From Volvox africanus (lineage: Eukaryota > Chlorophyta > Chlorophyceae > Chlamydomonadales > Volvocaceae), in the NCBI GenBank assembly GCA_030268105.1, contig BSDZ01000019.1:2481501-2545500 (forward strand): a stretch of 64,000 nucleotides of DNA, written 5' to 3'. The position numbers and the translations under genes are program-made. How positions within the stretch are numbered: position 1 is the first letter of the stretch; each line of letters opens with the position of its first letter. This document shows, piece by piece, positions 1 through 10,790 of this stretch. A model generated the notes under the pieces. The model saw only the letters and a list, made by a program, of their open reading frames with translations, was not told the DNA's origin and searched no databases.

Positions 1-530
1 GACAAATACGACGACCCTGTCCACGATGCAGCGTCACCTCGCGCGCCTCAGGGGAATGGCGCTCGTCCGTGCCCTCACAAGAGGACACTCAGCCGGTCCT
101 GTTCGTAGCAATACACGACACGTCTTCCTCCACACGGTCATCTGTCACTCGTCCATGCACCTTATCAGCTAACTGCCCGATTCCTCCCCCCACCCTTCCA
201 TGCGTTAACCCCTCCCCACCTCCCCACCTCACCCTCAGTCCCGCACATACGCACACACAAGGAGGGGGGGATGAATGGGCCTCCCAACTTTTCTCGCTGT
301 TACTGGACCCGCTTTTGCCCCTTCTGCAATTGCCGACGTCCCGCGGTTCCGGGTTTACGACCTTCCCCACGATCACCCGCGCAGGCCGGAAGCTCGTGTC
401 TCAGAGTCCACCCATTACCCTGGGTGATTGGCTGGACTAACTGATTTGGCGATGCCTGTCGTATTGCGTACGATACACATACACATCCCGCTTCCCCCCG
501 CACGTTCGTTCTCGTTTCGGCCGCCCTCAG
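1..530. other. Unassigned left edge, probably intron and earlier exons of the PRMT7-like gene
   Basis: No reading frame here is recognisable. The stretch is C-rich and ends in a pyrimidine-rich tract and AG (529-530), which serves as the acceptor for the first recognised PRMT7-like exon. Earlier exons holding the methyltransferase core must lie left of the window or be hidden here. Confidence 0.4.
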
Positions 531-2262
531 GAGGATAATCTCGCCGCCCAGCACTGGCTGCGGGCCTCGGCCCGACGCCTAGACTTGCCCTCCAATAAAA
601 TTAAGTCCATACGCTCCGAAACCTACTTCAAACGGCTCCGTGTCGCTAGCGCCAGCGGAGTGCCGGGCCCGTCAAGTGCCGGGCCCCTGGTACTGGTTTC
701 GGAGCCTTACTTCTCCGAGTTCGAGCAGCTCGTTCCCTGGGCGCATCTGAAGTTTTGGCGTGACTATGACGTCATCCGCGGCTCGTCGGCAGCGAGGGGC
801 GGCCGGCGTGTGGTGAGCTTCCCGCGCCGTGCCCGGCTGGTGGCGGTGGCCGCTGCACTACCCGAGTTATGGCGCACGAGATGTGCACTGGGTAAGCCTC
901 CGGGGCCCTGTCGGTCCGCACGTTCACATCATTTGCACTTAGCGTGCCGAGAAGACCTAATACACTGCAATGCCCCGGGGATGTGTTGGCTGGAGCTGTG
1001 TCTTGGGGGCAAGTCTGGGACAGGGCAAGTTATCTCCAGTACCAATCAAACAGATCTATGGGGGGAGGGGGGGGAAGAAGACAGCGAAAAAAGAGGGCGG
1101 ACAGAAAGCTGGTACGGCGTCTGTTTGAGGAATGTGAGGCGCTGCTGGGAGGAGTGGAGATGTAGGGGCTCTGAGTCGGATCTGAGGAGCCCACTGGTGT
1201 AGGCGCAGCTGCCCCGCGCACGTATAGACAGACGCACGCGACCATGCCGTGCGTGCATTTTCCGATGCATCGTGGGATTCACCCGCATACCAAACGCCGC
1301 GTAGGGGAACGTTCAATAGAGAGAATAATAGAATAATAACGCGGGCCGGACACAGCAAGATGCACGCATTCGCGTGCAAGATAGTGCAGGAAAATGCGAC
1401 CGGGTCAAGAGCTGCTGCTGTGTTTGTATTGCATGCGATCTGAGCCCCTAGGGCCCTATGACTCAGTCAGGCTTCGAGAGCTCCATCCGGGATGCTCGCA
1501 GGTGACGTGGAGGGTTTTGACCTGTCCGCGGCGAACGGGGTGCTGGGCGTTGTGGGAGCTGACAGCGGCATGCGGCGAAGCATCTCTGGGTACGGCGATA
1601 GCGACAATAGAGGCGGTGGAGGTGGGGTTAGCGGAGGCCGTCATAGGACAGGCAAGGAAGTTGCGGCGGTCCCGTGTGGCAGCAGAAAGGACGCCGACTA
1701 TGGCCATGACCATGACCAAGAAGATGAAGATGTTCTCTTGGGCGATGTATCTCGTGGGGTGAATGGAGACGCGGATAGGAGCGTTTGCGGCAGTGGCGAC
1801 GGCAAAGGTGACGGCGACGGTGGAAGCTATGAACGGCAGCCACTGCCCATTCTGCCGTATTCAGTCTGGCAAGCCGGCGGCGGCTATGAGGAGCTCAGCG
1901 CGCGACAGGATCTGCTCATCCTGGACTGTTGCGGGCATCTGGATGACGTTCAGGGAGCCGCAACCCTAACATCGACCCATCGGTCAGTGTGTCACGCGGT
2001 TGTGCTGTGGCTGGAATACGACCTGGTTCCGGCAGGCACCGCGGAGGCGTTGCATGGGCCGGGAAGTGATGAGTTGGTGGTTAGTACGGCGCCAGCGGCG
2101 GACGGCGGACCGAGGCCAACGGTGCAAGGAGTGTACCTGCTGAGACACGCGGTGGCGCTAACCCCTGGAGTGCAGCTGCACGTCGCAGCACAGTTTGACG
2201 GTCTGGATGCGGACATCAGCGTGGAGGTGACTGTCCTGTCCTGTCCACCGTTGGCTGGCTAG
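531..2262 (+). CDS. PRMT7-like protein arginine methyltransferase, C-terminal part
   Basis: Two exons join cleanly: 531-891 (donor GTAAG at 892) and 1502-2262 (acceptor AG at 1500-1501), ending at TAG. The first exon carries the pattern EPYF, then LVPWAHLKFW, then PRAARLVAVA-like and LWRTRCALG text; across the splice it reads CALGDVEGFDLS. This order (EPYF, LPW..L.FW, L.R....G..EGFD) is that of the second methyltransferase-like module of PRMT7. The second exon ends with HAVVLWLEYDL and QGVYLLRH, which match the C-terminal beta-barrel. The known family function is monomethylation of arginine in histones and RNA-binding proteins. Residues between about 1560 and 1850 are a Gly/Asp/Arg-rich insertion not expected in the family. 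The catalytic N-terminal module is outside the recognised exons. PRMT9-type is a less likely alternative. Confidence 0.75.
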
Positions 2263-2825
2263 CGAGATTAGCAAAGTACGTCTGACGAAGGGCAGCACAG
2301 CATGACCAGGGGCATAACAAGGAGCACGTGAGCACCGCAACAAAGGACACGTGGGGCGTGGGGTTGCGATGTCTGCGATGCACCCCAACAGGTCATCCGC
2401 CCAACACTACCTGTTAGGGACGTCGTGCGGGTGAGGTGATGGTGATGGAAATCCTGAACGGCAGATGGGGATATTCTGCATGCTCGCCTAAAGTATGTGA
2501 GAGGCCTCGTGGTCTCAATGGAGGGACTGAAAAAAGGGGGAAGGAAGTGGGAATGCGCCCTAAGGGGCGGTGAGGCAGGTGGTAAAAGCGGCAGCTGGGT
2601 GGTGCTGGAGATGCTCTACAATACGCCGGTTCAGCTCACGGGAAAGGGAAGGCCGTATGGCTACGGATTGTGTCAGCCTCTTTCGTGTCGGGAATGCCGC
2701 AGTCGGTACAATTGGCTTCACTTCGACAATGTTTGTCGCCCCCTGGGATGGACTTCACCACGGCCTCCCAAGTCCCAACGGTGTGTGGCGGCTGGGGTGC
2801 ATGTGTGGTTCGTGAGCAGGAAGTG

Positions 2826-2890
2826 GCAAGCTCTAGTAAGGCAAGCTCTAGTAAGGCAAGATCTAGTAAGGCAAGCTCTAGTAAGGCAAG
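2826..2890. repeat. 15-bp tandem repeat, four copies
   Basis: The unit GCAAGCTCTAGTAAG is repeated four times in a row (2826-2885), with one substitution in the third copy (GATCT for GCTCT), followed by a partial fifth unit. The length is a multiple of three, so open frames run through it, but no gene is recognised. Confidence 0.9.
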
Positions 2891-4139
2891 CAAAGCCGTC
2901 ATTACTTCAATCCTACGTCTACATCTCCACACCTACCTACAGCGTCCTACAGTTACCTCAGCTCGTACTTCAGCTCCACTCAAGAGATCCCAAGCACCAT
3001 ATTCAGGATGCCCTTTGCACGCCAGTATTGTCCCATCCTTAGTTGACAAGGTTTTGCCAGCAGATGCCAACTCGGCAATCAAAATAGATTCCGTCTGTGC
3101 CCCCATCATGAAAATCTAATGCTACGCATCGGTTCCTGATTCCATCCCTAATCCACAGTCAAGCGTGATATTACTTCAAGGTGTCTGAAGTCAAAAACGA
3201 CTGCTGCGTTGGCCATTCACCAATCCAGTGGCATATCGGAAAGAGATGACAAAAGGGAGTTAACCGAGGGCTGTTTCGGGAGAGACACCATAATGCTCTT
3301 TCGGATAGGTTCGTACCCGCCCCTACAGGAGTAAGGCGTTCATGAACAGCGAGAGAACAGATAATGTGTTTGACCGGACGAGAGAGGTGGCAATTGATCG
3401 ACCTTCCAATAAGGCTTGGGGAATGTCGGTAGGTTACCACTTTTTTATCCCAATTTCCGGCCCGCCTAGTCGCTTGCCCTGCAGAACAGCACTTACTACC
3501 GAGCCTGCCTGCGCTCTGCTCAGGTGGCTGGGCAACGTGGGAAGTTCTTGCCTGTCACGCTGCAATCAAATCTCTCCGTACACGCACGAAACCGTGTTTG
3601 GCCTGACACTCACCCAGCCATGCTGATATCCACACGGCCGGGTGACACGCCACCAACCCGTACCAGACCGACTGACCGACCGACTGACACACTCAGTTAT
3701 TGGTCCTCGCCGCCCACGCCCTTCTCCGTCCCCAAAACACACCTTGATTGGTCGTCGCATCCTGCTCCAGAACGAACTTGATTCATCGTACAACCGCCTC
3801 AACTTGGTCCTCGGGGCCAAAGCGACACCACCTTGATACGCAGACCCCCGCCGAGGCCGCTGGTGGAATTGGAGGGAGTGAAGGGCCCAGTCCAGACGTC
3901 CCCAGCCGGAAAAGAAGGGTCTTTCTGAAGAAACCGCGGCCCCGCATCGATGAAGTCGGAACGATTGAAGTCGCGCTCACTGGAGGTAGCCATTATTTGC
4001 GGTCAGGCGGGGGTTGCGCCCGCTGTTCCTGTTGCTGGCTATCTTGTGTCTGCGGGTCTCCTCTTACCGAGCTGCCTCTAACCACGTCGGGTTGGTACCA
4101 GCGCACAGGGCAGTAATGGCGGCGCGGGTGACTTCCTTA

Positions 4140-5001
4140 TTTCTCTGCAAGGTAGGCACAGCACTGGGGTCCAGATGGTGATGAGTTCAGTCAGCCCAAT
4201 CGGCGTCATGGACCCACAGCAGGTCCCCCACGGTCAGCAGAGGCCAGCACTATGTGATGTGCTTCAAGGCCTGGGCGCCAGTACATCCTGTTGCTATTCC
4301 CACCAGCATTGTTGTTAGGCAGTAACGGGTTGCCCTACAGGGCTGCTGCCCAGCACCAGTCTCCTGGGGCCAAGGGTGGGTCGCAGATGTCTTCTTCAGG
4401 GTGGGGTAAACAGGGCCCCAACAGCCCAGCTGATATCCTCAGGGAGGTTCGCTCCACCTATCCATGGACCAGTGGCCCAGGCTGTGGTAAGGGCCCATAG
4501 CTATAGGGCAGGGTGAGTGAGCTCCAGATAGGGTGCGAAACCAAGGATGGAGGCCCCCAGTCTCCATGGTTCCCTGGATGAAACGCACAGCCCACACTGC
4601 ATACCTGGCCTGGTTGTGTTGTTTGAGGGGCAGCAGGCCAAAGCCACAGTAGAAGGATGGTCCACTAGAAGCCCCTTAGGCACCCCAGTGAGGCGTTGGC
4701 CCTGGTCTCCTGGGCCCTGTATTTGATCCACCAGACGGGCTGTCAGGCATTCAACTTGGGCCAGCATGGGGTCTGGTGGGGGACCACCATGTTCCAGGTG
4801 CCAGGTTCCAGTTTGTAGACCATAGGCTGATGCTGCTTTGGCTCGGCCAAAAGCTGAGAGTGAGAACCAAGCGAGGTGTTGCATCCGCCAGTAGGCCAGA
4901 CCTAGCATCTTGGAGCAGACTAGTTGAGGTGGCTGGGGTTGGTTGTCTATAGGCAAATTGAGGGCTGTGGCCGTGCCCACTAACTTGAGGCCGCTGATCA
5001 C
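4140..5001 (-). other. Unrecognised minus-strand coding-like block, probably a degenerate insertion
   Basis: The minus strand has a 166-codon open frame (5001-4501), and coding-like text continues in other frames to about 4140, for example GDLLWVHDADWAD. Base composition differs from the flanks: it is rich in CAGG/CCTGG words and lacks the long C runs of its neighbours. It sits just ahead of the recognised Ro60-like exons and in the opposite orientation. I do not recognise the protein. A decayed transposable element is the simplest reading, but no terminal repeats or catalytic motif were seen. Confidence 0.25.
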
Positions 5002-5046
5002 GGTTGGCTGTGGCTGTGGTTAGATCTGGTTGGTTGACGTGGATGG

Positions 5047-7762
5047 CTGCACCTGGTGGTCCTCGATCCCTACCCTCCACTCTCTTTGAGTTCTTACAGC
5101 ACTGCAAGGATCTGGGTCCCGTGACCCGCGTAACACGAGCTGGAGATACAACGGCCACTCCGTCAGAAGTCAGGGCCTGGCTCGATGCCCAGAAGCCAAA
5201 GAAGCCGCCAGGAAAGCCCTCGACGAAGACCTTAAAACTGCCGAAGCCGCCGATGCTGACCATGTCGACGAAGTCAACAAAGCCGTCGCCAAAGCCGTCG
5301 AAGCTCTCACGCATGCCATCAAACCAGGCAGACGCACCAAAAATGTAGGCATGCGATGTGGGGGAGCGCCCAGCACCGCAACGCTGCTGGCTTGCGAGGA
5401 CGCTGCGGCTCGCGATAGCAAGGCGAGTTGGGGTCGGTCCATGCGGCGTGCCATTACCCGATGGTACCTGGATAAGTCAGCTGCCACCGTGGCGTACCAG
5501 GCGACGAAGTACAGCCAGCGGCACGGCTGGGGTCATGCGGATGTTCTCCGGCTGGCGCATCCGGACCCAGAGAAGTACGCGGCTAAAACACAGGTAAAAT
5601 TGTGGCCATCAGATGATCCTGGGGGCGGCGGAGAAGGAGAAGGAGAAGGAAAAAGAAAAGGAGAAGGAGGAGGAGGAGAAGGAAGGAGAGAAGGTGAAGC
5701 GCCGGTGATGTGGCTAGCAGTCCGGATTCAGACAGGGTAGTGGTGCCCGAGAAAACGGCGGAAGGTGCGCAGGCTACGGAAGAGGCTGGCGTCGACAACG
5801 CGGGTACTTCCCAGTTGCTGTCTCTGGAGGCGGCGATGGCGGCAACTGGGTTGGCTGCGGTGGAATCAGCCAATGAAGCGGCCGCCGCGGCTGAAGTGCA
5901 GCGCGTTGCAGACATCAAGGCCATTTTTGACTTTTTAACCCATGGGACTGTCCGTGGGCAGGAACGGCCTGAACATCGCGCGAAATGGCTGCGTGGTGAT
6001 GCGGCTGCGACTGGCGGGGAGACTGGGGCAGCAGAGCGTGCAGCGGCAGCAGTGGTGGCGGCGACAGCGGCAACGGTGGCGGCAGCGATGGAGGGCGCTG
6101 GTGAGGGTGGTGTTGCTGACAGCATGCAAGTGGATTCCGGCGCGGTCGCTGCCACGTCCCCGTCAACTGCGGCGGACGATACCAACATGACCACTGATGA
6201 AGATGCTCCGAAACTACCTCAAGCTGCAACCAACACTCAAACATTCGAAGTGCTACTGGCTACTGCTACTGTTGTTGGAGAGAGCGCCAACCTTGCCGCC
6301 GCCCCCGAGACACAGCGCCGCTCCTGCTGTGCCACTGAGCCCCGTTACGCAGTACCTGATCGATGCGCACCGGCTGCGAAAGGAGATCCGGGCGCCGCAT
6401 CCGCTGATCAAGCCAACGGCGCCATCGCCTTTGCCGCAGCACGTCCAACTGAGGCGCGGGCGCCGCGTCGCAGTCAAGGAGGAGTCGAAGAAGGAGGAGA
6501 GGGAGGTAGAGCTCCACGCAAATCCACACACAGGTGAGAAGGGATCTGGTTACTTCTTACTAAGGATCCTGATATGGATCCTGATCAGGTTCAGGATCCC
6601 AAGTAAAAGACCCCGATCTGGATCATTTTACAGGTACCTGAGTGCCATCACTCGCCGTCATAATGATGGCGGCGTGCTGGCGGCGGCGTGAGTGCACCAC
6701 ATGCCGATACTGGAGCCGTACAAGTACAAGAAGGGCGAGGGTGCGTGCAGAGTGGCGCGATGGGTACCCGAGAAGACGGTGCTTGAGGCGCTGGATGCGG
6801 GCATGTTCAAGAATGTAGTTCCCACGGGTCAGCAGTACCTCCTGGGGCTGGATATTTCGGGGTCCATGTGCTGTGCTTGCGCCAGCATGACGTCCGTGAG
6901 CTGCAGGGAGGTAGCGGCGGCGGTGCTGATGTTGCTGGTGCGCACGGAGCCCTGGGTCAAGGCGCTGGCTTTCTCACACCAGTTGGTGCCTTTCGGGGTC
7001 GAGGCGAGCTAGGGGAGGGGAGGGGAGACGTGGCGTGGGGCGGGGGAAGGTAAACGCTGTGGGATAACGGGGGAGGAAGGGTAGCTGCGCAGCACTTTGT
7101 TCGTTTGGTTGGGTTCGACACACCCTTTATTGACCATTTGGGTCTTCTTCTGTGCCCTCTGGATACCGCGTAAGCCTCCAATGCTTCTTCCCAAGCCCCC
7201 AACCCACGCCCTCTTTTATTTGGCGGGTGTTACCTGGCCGAGCAGCTTTAATTTTCGTCATGTTAATTGCCTTTGAGAAGGTTAAAAATTTACCCAACCT
7301 TCCCTCTCATTGCCATATGCTCTCTCCAGCCTTCGGAGAAGCTGGACAAAGTGGTGCAGCGCTGTGAAGCTATCCTAACGGGCAGCACCGATTGCGCTCT
7401 ACCCATAGTGTACGCCACCAAACATAAAGTCCCCCTGGACGTCGTTATGGTGTTGACTGAAAACGAGACCTGGTTCGGGGGTTACATCCCGTGAAGGCGC
7501 TGCGACAGACGGAAGATGGACCTTCCGCATGCCAAGCTGGTGGTGTTGGCTTTCAGCGCCAGCCACCTTGTTATAACTATAGTTTTCATTTTTTTATTAG
7601 TATATACCTTTGAATATTAAGCTGCACTGTATTATATCTTAGTACTTTATAAATGTCAATGTTCAGCAGTGCAGACCCAAACGACCCGGCCATGCGGGAT
7701 GTGTCAGGGCTGCACAGCGCTGTGCACAGCTGATGGCGGACTTTGTGACGGGGAAGTCGTGA
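5047..7762 (+). CDS. Ro60/TROVE-domain RNA-binding protein, frame-broken
   Basis: Recognised pieces in order are: STLFEFLQHCKDLG (about 5080-5120); WGRSMRRAITRWYLDKSA and KYSQRHGWGHADVLRLAHP (to donor 5594); an alanine-rich exon from about 5711; QYLIDAHRLRKE (about 6340); then KYKKGEG, RWVPEKTVLEALDAGMFKNV and LLGLDISGSM (6692-7012); the exon from 7330 with STDCALPIVYA and ENETWFGGYIP; and ADPNDPAMRDVSG to a TGA at 7760-7762. This is the TROVE alpha-helical ring followed by the vWA fold; DISGS is the MIDAS motif. Ro60 binds misfolded small RNAs and Y RNAs. The frame must shift near 5190, 7500-7515 and 7720, and the N-terminal TROVE helices are not found. An Ala/Lys-rich insertion (about 5195-5345) splits the TROVE domain. 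It is either a pseudogene or affected by indel errors in the assembly. Confidence 0.75.
5630..5694. repeat. 65-nt pure purine tract (GGAGAA-like)
   Basis: Every base on the plus strand from 5630 to 5694 is A or G, mainly GGAGAA and GGA units. It lies in the intron that follows the donor at 5594 in the Ro60-like gene. Mirror-like purine tracts of this kind can form triplex DNA, but that is only inferred. Confidence 0.9.
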
Positions 7763-8269
7763 TGTGGGACTCTTGGCTGAATGGGAGGTCGATAAGGTAT
7801 GGAGAAGGGTAGGGCGGGAGATGCAAAGCATGATCCTGCACGAACACGCTCAGGGCTCCTGGACGACTCATGGCGTGGGGAGCATGGCACACTAGCATCC
7901 TACATCACATCACACGGTCCTTGTCTTTGGAATCTCTATAGCCCAAATATCTTTCCCCCTCTCCCAGCCCAAGTGGATGCATGTTCTTAAATGTTCACCC
8001 TGTGCTGCACGACACTTCCTCCTCCCATGCACTTTGCGTGTATGCACGAGTCGAGCGGCGGCCCCGTCAGGCATCCACCAATGACGCCATCCTCTTGTCA
8101 TGTGGAGACCAACCCATCGCTCCAATCGATTACTAGCTCGTCCTCCTCCGCACAGTCTCCGGCCACCCTGCACCCGCTTCGTTCCAAACGGTCCAGCGCG
8201 TCCCCCTCAGCCTTGTGCTCCTAATTGCTTTGTGGAGAATTAATAATATTTATGTGCCTTGCCTTATAG
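7763..8269. other. Intergenic, no gene seen
   Basis: Nothing beyond the 3' flank of the Ro60-like gene and the 5' flank of the tRNA is recognised. The last 50 bases before the tRNA are AT-rich. Confidence 0.5.
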
Positions 8270-8342
8270 GCCAGGTTAGCTCAGTCGGTAGAGCTCAAGG
8301 CTCTTAACCCTGTGGACGTGGGTTCGAGATCCACATTGGGCG
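8270..8342 (+). tRNA. tRNA-Lys (anticodon CUU)
   Basis: A 73-nt cloverleaf folds with acceptor GCCAGGT against ATTGGGC, a D arm GCTC..GAGC, and an anticodon stem closing the loop CTCTTAA (anticodon CTT). The T arm has the TTCGAGA loop. The A box (TAGCTCAGTCGG) and B box (GGTTCGAGATCC) are canonical. It closely resembles eukaryotic nuclear tRNA-Lys(CUU). No intron is present. One acceptor mismatch and one anticodon-stem mismatch are seen, so the gene may be slightly diverged. Confidence 0.93.
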
Positions 8343-8357
8343 TGCTGTAAGGAGGAA

Positions 8358-8363
8358 TTTTTT
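8358..8363 (+). terminator. RNA polymerase III terminator of the tRNA-Lys
   Basis: A run of six T begins 16 bases after the discriminator base of the tRNA, as expected for Pol III termination. Confidence 0.8.
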
Positions 8364-8500
8364 GGTCATCCTTTCGAAGTGCTCTTACTTGCTAGTAATG
8401 CGCATTTTACAGCTAGGATGCAATCTCCTCCGGCTGCAAGCCTGCCTACCTACCCCGGGGGGGCTACGAATAGCATCTAAACATCCTCATACCCTCAATG

Positions 8501-8534
8501 GATGGATAGATATAGATAGATATAGATATCTATC
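8501..8534. repeat. GATA/TAGATA microsatellite
   Basis: Imperfect GATA and TAGATA units follow one another for about 34 bases. Confidence 0.85.
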
Positions 8535-9084
8535 ACCACCAGCTGAGGCAAAAGACGCCACTCCGCGACCAGCGGCCTCACTCTCTGATGGAACGAATAT
8601 GTAAGGAGGTACATGTGGCAGCTAGCTAACAAGCCAAGCAAGGATGCAGGTGGATGATGCAGGCCTGGGGGGTGGGGGTCGGGAGGAATACAAGCAAGCA
8701 AAAACCAGTGACCAGCACGCAACACGGAGAAGATTGATATCGATCAGCAGGAGGTATATATAAAAATAAATATATAGACAGATATACATATAAGATTTTA
8801 CAAAGGTTCCATGGTGTCTGCCGGCCGCAGCGACCCAGAAAGCCCAAGCCCGCCGCCCGTCGCAGCTAACATGACTCACTCCCCTCCATTGATACACACC
8901 CGTTTGGCCTCTTCCACGACCTGCGGTCGCAAGATCCGCAGCACTCAGTTGCGGTATCAGGTAATCGCGGCCGCTGGTGGCAACATGGGCACCGAGCTCA
9001 TCAACCATCTGTGAAGCAACAGGATGAAACCATACGTAGCAGTGCATAAAAAAGTCATCGTACGGCAAGGTTTTAATCCCCACA

Positions 9085-10790
9085 TTATTGGGGCTTGAGC
9101 GCGTAACCTTCAGGGTGCAAAGCCAGCCCTCCGGTAGGCGATACCCGCAGGCACTTCACACGGATAGCTGGCAGCACGCTGGGAAGCTCGCATGCACCAT
9201 CTGACCTGTCACAGCCCCGACATTCCACTGCATCCGTCCCCACCTGGCAAAAGAGCTGCACGGTGGGCGGCAGACGGTTGATGTTGTGCCGCAGGTCGGT
9301 GTGCTCCGCGAGCCAGTCGCCTACCATCTAGTGCACCTGACCGCGAACCATGCGCAGCGGCACCGGATATGCGGCGACCAGGGCCATGTACTCGGCGGCC
9401 AGCGCCAGGCGCTGCAGGGGCGGCGCAGTGTACTAAAAAAGTGTCCAATTGCCCGTATGAATACAGGGACTTGTCCAATGGGGTTGAGTGCGGTGCGATT
9501 GGAGAACAACAGACCCAGTCACCACAACTCATTAAACGGCGGCAAATTACTTAGCACAGGTCCACCGGAGGTGGAGTCCATTGGGTTTGGCAAGCTTCCA
9601 TGAATACTACCTGTGAGAAGAGCGAACAGAAGAGATAGAGCGAACAGCTCCAGAACGCCGCCGCCATCTTCACTCCCTCAAATCATCTGTTCAATGTCAT
9701 ATCTTCTATGTCATATCTCTCTCGCATTGCCGCCCAGGCCTTGCCACCGAGCACTTCAAGTCAACAGACCCACCGGTGCCTCTCCAAATGGCGGATCCAC
9801 CGCACCTTATCCCCCCTTTCTCCCCGGATTCGTTTTATTCGATTTCCCCCCTCTCCCCCTCGCGGTGGTTAGTCCTCGTTTCTCCAGTATCAGCACCAGG
9901 ATTCGTTTCATTCCACTTCCTCCCCCCTCCCCGACTCACATCGCCTACCGCCACGGAGGCCCGGAGCAGAACATCAAACAACGCTGGGTCCGCCAGCAGG
10001 GCCTCCACCGACAGCACACCGTCAGTGCCCGTGTACAACAGACATGCCTCCACGTCAGCCAGATGTCGTATGCTGCCATTTGCCAGCACGGGGACGCTGA
10101 GCGCCGCCTTGAAGGCGCGAATAACATTCCAGTCGGCCCGTGTGGCGGTATTGTCTTTCTGTCCATGCAACCAGCCATGCACCGCCACCAGGAATGCCCC
10201 CGCCGCCTCCACCATACGTGCATATGCCACAGTCTTGGCCAGGTCGGGAAAAATGCGGATCCTAGGGGTGACGGGGATGTGCAGATTCTGCGCGTGTGGG
10301 GCAGGGCATGGTCAACGATGGGCAAGTGGGTGGCTGCTGGATGCCAGATCAGATCTCAGCCATGTGCCCACTCTCTGACCCTTGGGGAACCCCCCCATCC
10401 GGCCCCCCATGGATGCCTGCCTCCCGCCATCCTTCCTAGCTCCACGTCTCCGCTTCCTCCCATCATCTCATCCCGCCCCGCCACCACCTCCCTGACTGTG
10501 CACGGGCCCATGCATGCATTCCGGCTCTCGTCGATCTCCTCCTTCCCCATTACGAGCCGCACCCATCCATCCTGACGACCCGCCGTCCATGCCACACCTG
10601 GGCCAGCACCCGCACCAGGGCCTCCACCCGGGGCAAGTCGTCCATGAGGAATGCCCCGTATGCGCCCTTTCGCTATCCGCTGAGGGCAGCCAAACTTGAT
10701 ATCGACCGCGTCTTCCGGGGCGGTGGTCAGCATCTCTCTGCGAGGATGTGCGGGTCGGTGACAGCACGTGTCTGTGTGTGTGAGGACAAC
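9085..10790 (-). CDS. DUS1-type tRNA-dihydrouridine synthase, frame-broken
   Basis: Reading the minus strand, the pieces are: TDPHILAE; EDAVDIKFGCPQRIAKG (about 10680-10730); GAYGAFLMDDLPRVEALV (about 10620-10675); PVTPRIRIFPD; TVAYARMVEAAGAFLVAVHG; SVPVLANGSIRHLADVEAC; TGTDGVLSVEALLADPALF (about 9980-10300); and RLALAAEYMALVAAYP to HTDLRHNI (9411-9085). These match the FMN-binding TIM barrel and helical domain of DUS1, which reduces U16/U17 of tRNAs. The GCPQ cysteine loop is kept. The usual K of the T.KIR motif is R, and HGR is HGW. Frame shifts are needed near 10720 and 10677, and a TAG (9328-9330) interrupts the helical domain. The start exon was not found. A pseudogene is possible. Confidence 0.72.

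Larger units (their letters stand above)
2263..5046. other. Intergenic or 5' intron region with no recognised gene
   Basis: No exon that I recognise lies here. Several open frames exist but change composition abruptly and show no family motif. The region holds a 15-bp tandem repeat (2826-2890) and a block at about 4140-5000 whose minus strand looks coding-like but broken. The missing N-terminal exons of the Ro60-like gene would be expected here but were not found. Confidence 0.4.
8343..9084. other. Intergenic with microsatellite and AT-rich stretch
   Basis: No gene is recognised. A GATA/TAGA microsatellite occupies about 8501-8534 and an AT-rich TATA-repeat-like stretch about 8750-8795. The right end runs into the 3' end of the DUS1-like gene on the minus strand. 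Confidence 0.5.

Noticed and set aside
2497..3119. Two overlapping long frames across the 15-bp tandem repeat
   Set aside because: The repeat length is a multiple of three and keeps several frames open; no family motif and no splice context support a gene.
8500..8800. CRISPR-like or tandem array
   Set aside because: It is a simple GATA microsatellite followed by AT-rich sequence. No spaced repeats of constant length occur, and the window is eukaryotic.
9613..10575. 320-codon plus-strand frame
   Set aside because: It is antisense to the recognised DUS1-like exons and Pro/Ser/His-rich, as expected from a GC-rich shadow frame.
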